A stretch of DNA of 30,580 bases from Collinsella aerofaciens (GTDB taxonomy: Bacteria > Actinomycetota > Coriobacteriia > Coriobacteriales > Coriobacteriaceae). Where the stretch lies: the NCBI GenBank assembly GCA_905213725.1, contig CAJMJM010000007.1, forward strand, positions 1 through 30,580, given 5' to 3'. Each line of letters opens with the position of its first letter. Within the stretch, counting starts at the first letter, position 1. The notes beneath the pieces are model-generated. The model was given only the letters and a program-made list of their open reading frames with translations, did no database searches and was not told where the DNA came from. Below are positions 24,411 to 30,580 of the stretch, one piece after another. A program made the translations under genes and the position numbers.

Positions 24411-25697
24411 CTAGGGGCGGACCTGGCCGGTGCCGCGGAGCTTGTATTTGTAGGTGGTGAGGGCCTCGGCGGCAAAGGGGCCACGGGCGTGGAGTTTTTG
24501 GGTCGAGATGCCGATCTCGGCGCCCAGGCCAAACTCGCCGCCGTCAGTGAAGCGAGTGCTGGCGTTGGAGTACACGGCCGAGGCATCGACCGCATCAAGG
24601 AAGCGCTCGCAAGCATCCGTGTCCTCGGCAACGACGGCCTCGGAGTGCATGGTGCCGTAGCGGTTGATGTGCGCGATGGCCTCGTCCTCGCTAGCCACGA
24701 CCTTCACACTCATCTCGAGCGCCAGGTACTCGCGACCCCAGTCCTCCTCAGTCGCGGCGACGTAGTCATCGCCCTCTACAAAGCCGGCGTCGGCGCACGC
24801 GGCGCACGTGGCCTCGTCGCCGTGAATGAGCACGCCGTGGTCGTGTAGCACGGCAACGACCGCAGGCAAAAACGCATCGGCCACAGCACGGTCGACCAGC
24901 AGCGACTCGGCGGCATTGCACACGCCTACGCGCTGGGTCTTGGCATTAACGATAATGTTGAGCGCCTTATCAAAGTCGGCGGATTCATGCACGTAGATGT
25001 GGCAGTTGCCCGTGCCCGTCTCGATCACCGGCACAAGCGACTCGCGCACGCAGCGCTGGATCAGGCCTGCACCTCCGCGCGGAATGAGTACGTCGACAAT
25101 ACCGCGGAGCTTCATGAGCTCGCCGGTGGCCTCGCGGTCGGTGGACTCGATCATCGACACGGCCTCGCGCGGGAAGCCCTTGGCCTCGAGCGCATCGGCC
25201 AGCAGCTCGGCGATCATGGCACACGAGTGATAGGCCAGCGAGCCGCCGCGTAGAATGCAGGCGTTGCCGGTACGGATGCAGATGCCTGCGGCGTCGGCCG
25301 TCACGTTGGGGCGCGCCTCGTAGACCATGGCGACCAGGCCCAACGGCACGCTCACGCGGGTCAGGTCCACACCGCTCGCAAGCACGCGGTGGTCGAGCAC
25401 GCGGCCGACGGGATCGGGCAGCTCGGCGAGCTTCTCCAAACCGGCGGCCATGCCCTCGACGCGCTCGGGCGTCAGCAGCAGGCGATCGAGCAGTCCGGCC
25501 GAGGTACCCGCATCGCGCGCGGCGGACATATCGAGCTCGTTAGCGGCAACGATGGAGTCGACACCGTTGCGCAGTGCTGCGGCCATGGCGCGCACGGCCT
25601 CCTGACGCTGCTCATCGCTCGCCGTGGCAAGCGAGGCCGACGCTGCCTTGGCGGCAACGGCAAGATCGTGGACATACGTGGCTATATCGACCGACAT
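24411..25697 (-). CDS. proA: Gamma-glutamyl phosphate reductase (proline synthesis)
   Basis: The 428-residue, NADPH-dependent enzyme converts gamma-glutamyl phosphate to glutamate semialdehyde, the second step of proline synthesis. It has the aldehyde-dehydrogenase-like fold. The N-terminal PLGLVAMVYEARPNVTAD, GGSLAYHS, VIETGTGNCHIYVHESAD, the catalytic cysteine in TQRVGVCNAAESLLVD and the C-terminal TRFTDGGEFGLGAEIGIST are all present. The start at 25697 follows GAAAGGG. It is separated from proB by a divergently placed peptidase gene, so the usual proBA operon is broken here. Confidence 0.96.
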   Translation of the reverse strand: MSVDIATYVHDLAVAAKAASASLATASDEQRQEAVRAMAAALRNGVDSIVAANELDMSAARDAGTSAGLLDRLLLTPERVEGMAAGLEKLAELPDPVGRVLDHRVLASGVDLTRVSVPLGLVAMVYEARPNVTADAAGICIRTGNACILRGGSLAYHSCAMIAELLADALEAKGFPREAVSMIESTDREATGELMKLRGIVDVLIPRGGAGLIQRCVRESLVPVIETGTGNCHIYVHESADFDKALNIIVNAKTQRVGVCNAAESLLVDRAVADAFLPAVVAVLHDHGVLIHGDEATCAACADAGFVEGDDYVAATEEDWGREYLALEMSVKVVASEDEAIAHINRYGTMHSEAVVAEDTDACERFLDAVDASAVYSNASTRFTDGGEFGLGAEIGISTQKLHARGPFAAEALTTYKYKLRGTGQVRP

Positions 25698-25740
25698 GGG
25701 CGGCCCTTTCTCCTAGAAGTTTGCAACCATGGTAGCCGAT

Positions 25741-25771
25741 TTGCGCATGGCCTCGCCCGCGGCGGTAGAAT
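25741..25771 (+). promoter_or_regulatory. Candidate promoter of the S33 hydrolase
   Basis: TAGAAT (25766-25771) is a 5-of-6 match to a -10. TTGCGC at 25741 is the only -35 candidate, with 19-bp spacing, so this is weak. Confidence 0.35.
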
Positions 25772-25809
25772 TGGTCAACCCGAAACACCGCAACGAACGG
25801 AAGACTCAC

Positions 25810-27228
25810 ATGGCCCTCATCACTTCGTACCACGTCCCCGGCCTTTACGTCGAGGACCACAGCATCGACGTCCCCCTTGACTGGCGCGGCCTGGAGCCGA
25901 TGCTCCTGGCCGTCGGCAGTACCATGCGCCGCGGCGCCATGCCGGCACCCATCGCCGGCGCGCCCGAGAGCATCAAGCTCTTCTACCGCGTGGTTAGCGC
26001 GCCCGACCGCATCAACGACGATCTGCCGCTGCTCCTGTTTTTGCAGGGCGGCCCCGGCGGCGAGAGCCCACGTCCGCTGTCGCCCACAAGCGACGGCTGG
26101 ATCGAGGAGGCCGTCAAGCACTTCCGCGTGGTCCTTCCCGACCAGCGCGGCACCGGACGCAGTAGCTGCGTGGACGGACGCACGATCAAGGCACTGGGTG
26201 ATCGCGCAACGGCCGCCGGCGCCGATACAGCACGCTCGCAGGCGGACTTCCTCAAGCGCCACCTCGCCAGCTCCATCGTGCGCGATTTTGAGTACCTGCG
26301 CCTAGTGGGCTTTGGCGGCAAGCCGTGGGTCACGCTCGGCCAAAGCTACGGCGGTTTTTTGACGCTGAGCTACCTGTCGCTCTTCCCCGAGGGCGTGGCG
26401 GCGAGCTTTACCTGCGGCGGAATCCCCCACGTGCCGGCGAGCGCAAGCGAGGTCTACGCGCACACCTTCCCGCGCATGGCCGCCAAGACGCAGCAGTATT
26501 ATGACCGCTATCCCGCTGACGTCGAGCGCGTGGCAGCCCTGGCCGATGCGCTCGAGGCTCAGAAGCCCGTGCTGCCCGACGGCTCGCCGATGACGGTCGA
26601 GCGCCTACAGCTCATGGGCAGCGACTTTGGCATGAAGCCGAGCTTTGAGCGCATGCATTGGATTATCGATCACGCTTTTGTTGACGGCAACGGCACGCTG
26701 ACCTGCGGCGCCTCGGTATCTGACAGCTTTTTGATGCGCGCCTTCGAGCGCACCAACACACGCACGAACCCGCTGTACTGGACACTGCAGGAGTTTATCT
26801 ACGCCGACGGCGACACCATGCCCATTCGCTGGGCCGCAGCAGAGGAGAAGGCCCATCGTGCCGAGTTCGACACACTCGCGCGCCCGCTCATGTTTACCGG
26901 CGAGGCCATGTTCCCGTGGATGTTCGAGCAGATGCCCGAGCTCAAGCCCTTCAAGCCCGCCATGGACCTGCTGATGGAAGACACCAGCTGGGACAAGATC
27001 TACGACCCGCAGCGACTGGCGTGCAACGAGGTGCCCCTGCAGGCCGCGGTGTATTTCGACGACATGTACGTGGATTCGGGCCTGCAGCTTGATACGCTCA
27101 GCCGCGTGGGCAACTCGCATGCCTGGGTGACCAACGAGTTCGAGCACGACGGCCTGCACGGTAGCGTGGTATTCAAGCACCTCTTCGACGAAGCCCTCAA
27201 CCGCGGAGACCTGCGCCAGATCTTCTAG
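25810..27228 (+). CDS. Alpha/beta hydrolase of peptidase family S33, prolyl-aminopeptidase-like
   Basis: The product has 472 residues. Its start at 25810 (MALITSYHVPG) follows CGGAAG and fits the domain. In-frame codons back to 25729 look unrelated. The oxyanion HGGPG-type loop is LQGGPGGES (79-86), VLPDQRGTGRS follows, the nucleophile is Ser179 in GQSYGG, and the likely catalytic His is in EHDGLHG near the C-terminus. This set matches family S33 proline iminopeptidases and tripeptidyl peptidases. The length suits the larger actinobacterial type. No signal peptide is visible, so it is probably cytoplasmic, releasing N-terminal proline. Lying between proA and proB supports a proline link, but substrate is inferred. 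Confidence 0.87.
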   Translation: MALITSYHVPGLYVEDHSIDVPLDWRGLEPMLLAVGSTMRRGAMPAPIAGAPESIKLFYRVVSAPDRINDDLPLLLFLQGGPGGESPRPLSPTSDGWIEEAVKHFRVVLPDQRGTGRSSCVDGRTIKALGDRATAAGADTARSQADFLKRHLASSIVRDFEYLRLVGFGGKPWVTLGQSYGGFLTLSYLSLFPEGVAASFTCGGIPHVPASASEVYAHTFPRMAAKTQQYYDRYPADVERVAALADALEAQKPVLPDGSPMTVERLQLMGSDFGMKPSFERMHWIIDHAFVDGNGTLTCGASVSDSFLMRAFERTNTRTNPLYWTLQEFIYADGDTMPIRWAAAEEKAHRAEFDTLARPLMFTGEAMFPWMFEQMPELKPFKPAMDLLMEDTSWDKIYDPQRLACNEVPLQAAVYFDDMYVDSGLQLDTLSRVGNSHAWVTNEFEHDGLHGSVVFKHLFDEALNRGDLRQIF

Positions 27229-27230
27229 CA

Positions 27231-27282
27231 AAGGAGTGTCCCAAAGTGCCGGCACATAAGGAACGTCCCCAAGTGCCGGCAC
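27231..27282. repeat. Two 25-bp direct repeats, each ending in the palindrome GTGCCGGCAC
   Basis: Copies at 27231-27255 and 27258-27282 match at 22 of 25 positions with a period of 27 bp. Each runs AAGGA, GTCCC, then GTGCCGGCAC, a 10-bp perfect palindrome. It lies directly after the hydrolase stop and before the terminator. It may be a dispersed repeat or a tandem protein-binding site. Confidence 0.65.
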
Positions 27283-27283
27283 G

Positions 27284-27327
27284 AGAAAGACAGCGCTGCG
27301 GGAAACGATCCGCAGCGCTGTCTTTCT
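27284..27327. terminator. Bidirectional terminator between the S33 hydrolase and proB
   Basis: AGAAAGACAGCGCTGCGG and its perfect complement form an 18-bp stem with an 8-base loop, flanked by short A/T runs. It borders the proB stop at 27328. Confidence 0.9.
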
Positions 27328-28455
27328 TTATGCAAATACGATCAAGTTATCCCTGTGTATCGCCGGCTTCTCGGCCAGGTCTGCCAGCAGGCGGTTGCTG
27401 GCGATCTGGTCCTGGCGGCGGCCGGCGGCAAGTTCCAGCACGTCCGAATCGGCCTCGGCGATACCGCGGGCGACGACCATACCTCTCGGATCGCACACAT
27501 CGAGCACATCGCCCTCGGCAAACTGGCCATCAACCTCGCGAATACCCACCGCAAGCAGGGAAGAGCCACGGCTGACCAGCGCCTTCGCAGCACCGTCATC
27601 AACCGCCACCGAGCCGTGGGCCTTGTCGCCCAGCGCGATCCACAGTTTGCGGGGTGCGATGTCCAGGCGCTCCGCCGGCGGATCGAACAGGGTTCCCACG
27701 CTCTCGCCGCGGGCGAGACGCACGAGGGCATCGGGCTCCTCGCCCGAGCAAATCACGCTCTGAATGCCCGCCGTCATCAGGATGCGGCTCGCGCGAATCT
27801 TGGTGATCATGCCGCCCGTGCCCACCGATGTGGAAGAATCGCCCGCCGAGGCAATGATCTTGGCATCGATCTTATGCACGACCGGGACAAACTCGGCCGT
27901 CGGATCCTCATGCGGATTGGCGGTGTAGAGGCCGTCGATGTCCGAAAGCGTCACGCACAGATCGGCAGAAACCAGGCAGCTCACGAGCGCCGCCAGCGTG
28001 TCGTTGTCGCCAAACTTGATCTCGTCGACGGTGACGGTATCGTTCTCGTTGACGACCGGCACCACGCCCAGCTCAACCAGGCGCAGCAGGGCGTCGCGCG
28101 CGTGCAGGTAGGACGTGCGGCGGGCCGTATCGTGGCGCGTGAGCAGCACGAGCGAGGTGAGCAGGTCGCGCGCATGGAACTCCTCGTCGTAGGCCGACGA
28201 GATGATGCACTGGCCGGCCGAGGCGCAGGCCTGCAGGCTCGGCAGGTCGCCGACCGGCTTGCGGTCGAAACCCAACACGGGATAGCCACAGGCGATAGCG
28301 CCCGAGCTCACCACGACCAGACGCCAGCCGAGCTTGCGCAGCGCTGCGGCCTGATCGGCAAGTCCGCCGATAAAGGCGCGGTTGACCTTGCCATCGGCAC
28401 CCACCACCGTGGACGAACCGATCTTTACCACCATCGTTTTATAAGAAGTCGTCAT
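27328..28455 (-). CDS. proB: Glutamate 5-kinase (proline synthesis)
   Basis: The 375-residue product phosphorylates glutamate with ATP, the first and normally feedback-controlled step of proline synthesis. The kinase domain has VVKIGSSTVVG, VVSSGAIACG, VPVVNENDTVTVDEIKFGDND and LSDIDGLYTANP, then GTGGMITKI. A C-terminal PUA domain occupies ~285-365 (LWIALGDKAHGSVAVDDGA, EGDVLDVCDPRGMVVARG). It starts at 28455; the ribosome site there is weak (GATTGGTTTG), and the alternative ATG six codons inside is no better. It lies 79 bp after the nicotinate phosphoribosyltransferase, so cotranscription is possible. Confidence 0.95.
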   Translation of the reverse strand: MTTSYKTMVVKIGSSTVVGADGKVNRAFIGGLADQAAALRKLGWRLVVVSSGAIACGYPVLGFDRKPVGDLPSLQACASAGQCIISSAYDEEFHARDLLTSLVLLTRHDTARRTSYLHARDALLRLVELGVVPVVNENDTVTVDEIKFGDNDTLAALVSCLVSADLCVTLSDIDGLYTANPHEDPTAEFVPVVHKIDAKIIASAGDSSTSVGTGGMITKIRASRILMTAGIQSVICSGEEPDALVRLARGESVGTLFDPPAERLDIAPRKLWIALGDKAHGSVAVDDGAAKALVSRGSSLLAVGIREVDGQFAEGDVLDVCDPRGMVVARGIAEADSDVLELAAGRRQDQIASNRLLADLAEKPAIHRDNLIVFA

Positions 28456-28534
28456 ACGTCAAACCAATCAACTGTTCAGCGAACGGCCGAGCTGGCGGCC
28501 AAGGGAGCATGACTCGCCCCTACCGCCCAAGGAA

Positions 28535-30040
28535 TTAGTGAGCCCAGGGAAAGGCAGAGGCCGCGGCCATGTTCTTGCGCACGAGCTCGTCGCGCACCTG
28601 AGCCAGGCCCTGCTCCATGCCCACCACATAGGTCTGCGGGTACAGGAAGCGCTTGAAAGCTGCGTCCAGATGATCGAGTGCCCAAGCACAGCGCTCGCGC
28701 GCGTCCTGGATGCTCTCACGCGGAGCCACCGCACTGCCATCGCGCACGATCGGCACCAGCAGCTCGCGATACTCAAGTTCGGACACGTCAGTCACCAGGG
28801 CGGCATCATTCACGGCCACGAGGGTATTGCCGCGCGCGGCGCCCTCCCCCGCCAGATGGTCCTCGTCGTAGATCATGTCGCAGACCGGGCCGCCAAAGCC
28901 GTCGTAATAACGGCGCACGCGTTGCACACCCGGGATCGTGCGCTTGTAGGGCTGCTCGGAGAGCTTGACCACCGGCGTCCATGGATCTGCCTCGCTCGCA
29001 CGGCGGGCGGAAAGCTTGTACACGCCGCCCAGCGCCGGCTGGTCATAGCAGGTCGCGAGCTTGGTACCCACGCCAAAGCTGTCGATGGGCGCGCCCTGGT
29101 CGAGCAGCGACTGAATCGTGTACTCATCAAGATCGTTGGAAACCGAGATCCCCACATAGGGCAGGCCCTCAGCATCAAAACGGCCGCGGACATACTTGGA
29201 CAGCTTGGCGAGGTCGCCCGAGTCGATGCGAATAGCCGACAGGCGCTCGCCCACCGCCTCCATCTCCTTGGCAACCGTAATGGCATGCTCGCAGCCCTCG
29301 CGTACATCGTAGGTGTCGATGAGCAGCGTACAGTTCTTGGGGCTCGACTTGGCAAATGCGCGGAAGGCCTCGAGCTCGGAATCGAAGCTCATCACCCAGC
29401 TGTGCGCATGCGTGCCAAAGACGGGAATACCGTAGCGGCGGCCGGCGAGCACATTGGACGTAGAGGAGCAGCCGGCAACGTAGCTCGCGCGCGCAACGGC
29501 CAGGCCGCCATCGGGACCCTGGGCTCGGCGCAGGCCAAACTCCGCCACGGGGCGACCGTCGGCGGCGAGCACCACGCGCGCCGTCTTGGAGGCGACAAGC
29601 GTCTGGAACCCGACGATGTTGAGCAGCGCCGTCTCGAGCAGCTGGCACTCCAGCGCGGGGCCGGTGACGCGCACCATGGGCTCGCGCGGAAAGACGAGCT
29701 CGCCCTCGGGCACGGCGTCGATGTTTACATGCGCACGAAAATCGCGCAGGTAGTCGAGGAATCCAGGTTTGAACATCGCGCCGCCGGCAGGGGCCTGGAG
29801 CGAGGCGAGGTAGTCGATGTCCTCGGGCGTAAAGCGCAGATTCTCGACCAGCTCGGGCAGTTCGGCGGTGCCGCACATGACGGCATAGGCGCTGCCAAAG
29901 GGATGGTCGCGGTAAAACGCGGTAAAACAACCCTGCTCATTGGCCTTGCCGCTCTCCCACAGGCCCTGGGCCATAGTGAGCTCGTACAGATCGGTGAGCA
30001 TTGCAATGTCGGTGGGATGCGAGATGTCGGTCAAAGCCAT
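28535..30040 (-). CDS. pncB: Nicotinate phosphoribosyltransferase (NAD salvage)
   Basis: The 501-residue enzyme converts nicotinate and PRPP to nicotinate mononucleotide in the NAD salvage route. Typical segments are AMLTDLYELTMAQG at the N-terminus, FGLRRAQGPDGG, the conserved histidines in PVFGTHAHSWVMSF (one is phosphorylated in the family), LLIDTYDV, IRIDSGDLAKLS, and GVGTKLATCYDQPALGGVYKL. The length fits the bacterial PncB/NAPRTase 2 type. It starts at 30040 with AAAGG eight bases upstream. It may be expressed with proB, which follows on the same strand. Confidence 0.95.
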   Translation of the reverse strand: MALTDISHPTDIAMLTDLYELTMAQGLWESGKANEQGCFTAFYRDHPFGSAYAVMCGTAELPELVENLRFTPEDIDYLASLQAPAGGAMFKPGFLDYLRDFRAHVNIDAVPEGELVFPREPMVRVTGPALECQLLETALLNIVGFQTLVASKTARVVLAADGRPVAEFGLRRAQGPDGGLAVARASYVAGCSSTSNVLAGRRYGIPVFGTHAHSWVMSFDSELEAFRAFAKSSPKNCTLLIDTYDVREGCEHAITVAKEMEAVGERLSAIRIDSGDLAKLSKYVRGRFDAEGLPYVGISVSNDLDEYTIQSLLDQGAPIDSFGVGTKLATCYDQPALGGVYKLSARRASEADPWTPVVKLSEQPYKRTIPGVQRVRRYYDGFGGPVCDMIYDEDHLAGEGAARGNTLVAVNDAALVTDVSELEYRELLVPIVRDGSAVAPRESIQDARERCAWALDHLDAAFKRFLYPQTYVVGMEQGLAQVRDELVRKNMAAASAFPWAH

Positions 30041-30124
30041 GGGGCGACCTTTCGGATGTGTGGTACAGAATTTGAGGGTTAGACGAGAGCAGAGGATGCG
30101 GACATGACGCCCGATGCAAATCGG

Positions 30125-30580
30125 TTAGAGCAGGCCCATGCTGGTCAGGATCGTGTAGCCCATAAAGATGACAAACGCGATGAGGGCAAGGACAATGATG
30201 ATTTTTTGAGCCGGCGCCATGCCAGGGATCTCGTTCTCGCCCGTAGGCTCCTTGGAGGTAACCATGCGCTGGGCAAAGGTCATCTCGTCACGGCTCGACT
30301 TGGGCTCGTCGGACTTGGGACGAGCGGCCTTTTTAGGCTGAGGTTTGGGCGCGGCAGGTGCAGGCTTCGCAGCAGCGGGCTTGGGTGCAGGCGCGGGCGC
30401 CGATGCGGATGCGGCGTTCGCGGCGACCTCCTCGGCCTTCGCACGCTCGGCACGCAGGGCAGCCAGCTCCTCACGCTCGCGACGGGCCTCTTCCCGAGCC
30501 TCGCGGCGGGCCTTCTCGGCGCGGAGCTCATCCAACTCAGCGCGCTCCTCGTCGGACAATGGTAGGGACTCAAGCTCGGC
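30125..30580 (-). CDS. Coiled-coil protein with a C-terminal membrane anchor (partial, N-terminus off the window)
   Basis: The frame is open to the right window edge, so the true start may lie outside. A TTG at 30559 is a possible but unsupported start, and codons before it (ELESLP) read like the same protein. A charged coiled coil (ERAELDELRAEKARREAREE) is followed by an Ala/Pro-rich linker (~45-80), a short conserved-looking block (DEMTFAQRMVTSKEPTGENEIPGM) and one C-terminal membrane helix (KIIIVLALIAFVIFMGYTIL). This suggests a tail-anchored cytoplasmic protein. I do not recognise a family. It is transcribed towards pncB with an 84-bp gap. Confidence 0.7.
   Translation of the reverse strand, partial: AELESLPLSDEERAELDELRAEKARREAREEARREREELAALRAERAKAEEVAANAASASAPAPAPKPAAAKPAPAAPKPQPKKAARPKSDEPKSSRDEMTFAQRMVTSKEPTGENEIPGMAPAQKIIIVLALIAFVIFMGYTILTSMGLL

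Noticed and set aside
1..30580. CRISPR array or diversity-generating element
   Set aside because: No regularly spaced direct repeats, no cas genes and no reverse transcriptase are seen. The rho patch changes bases to T, not A to any base.

Overview
The window looks like chromosome from a high-GC anaerobic member of the Coriobacteriia, most likely Collinsella or a close relative. This is inferred from the gene families and arrangement: a sufCBDSU operon next to an IscR/Rrf2-type regulator, a U-type scaffold paired with a GGGtGRT protein, a very long disordered N-terminus on Rho, a CarD-family regulator, and strong C/G-ending codon bias. No 16S gene is present to confirm it.

Layout. Positions 1-880 (-) hold the 5' part of a secreted, lysozyme-motif protein. 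Positions 1020-6919 are an iron-sulfur block: an Rrf2/IscR-like regulator (-) diverging from sufC-sufB-sufD-sufS-sufU (+). An IS200/RAYT-like transposase (-) follows, then a second U-type scaffold and the GGGtGRT protein (8198-9955, +). Next come a fumarate-reductase-type flavoprotein (10212-11738), dinD (11900-12760) and a repeat-rich stretch that ends in a tRNA-His/tRNA-Lys pair (-). Positions 13365-15578 carry an aminotransferase and an ROK fructokinase (+). The minus strand then carries VanZ-like and disordered membrane proteins (15693-17550), rho (17861-20425) and argS (20952-22805), with a small inverted-repeat element between rho and argS. The right part has a CarD-like regulator and an HD-domain protein (+), proA (-), a prolyl-aminopeptidase-like S33 hydrolase (+), proB (-), a nicotinate phosphoribosyltransferase (-) and a membrane protein cut by the window end (-).

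How the genes fit together. Iron-sulfur assembly dominates the left third. A cysteine desulfurase (SufS), its zinc sulfur-transfer partner (SufU) and the SufBCD scaffold are controlled in all likelihood by the cysteine-containing Rrf2 protein, through a pair of inverted 28-bp operator candidates at 1473-1544. The nearby U-type scaffold plus GGGtGRT pair is a conserved gene couple of unclear role that probably belongs to the same theme. On the right, proB and proA make proline, and the peptidase between them is predicted to release proline from peptides.

The most striking anomalies are in-frame TAG codons inside two normally important genes. sufS has one at 5695-5697. rho has two at 19025-19036, inside an 8-codon T-rich patch where the reading frame is otherwise kept. 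Other genes here end naturally in TAG, so TAG reassignment is unlikely. Mutation, local sequence error or suppression remain open. Other points are a RAYT-like transposase that has lost both catalytic positions, a tRNA-Lys 3'-end duplication next to dinD, and a 149-bp element whose 25-bp inverted arms each begin the same short peptide.
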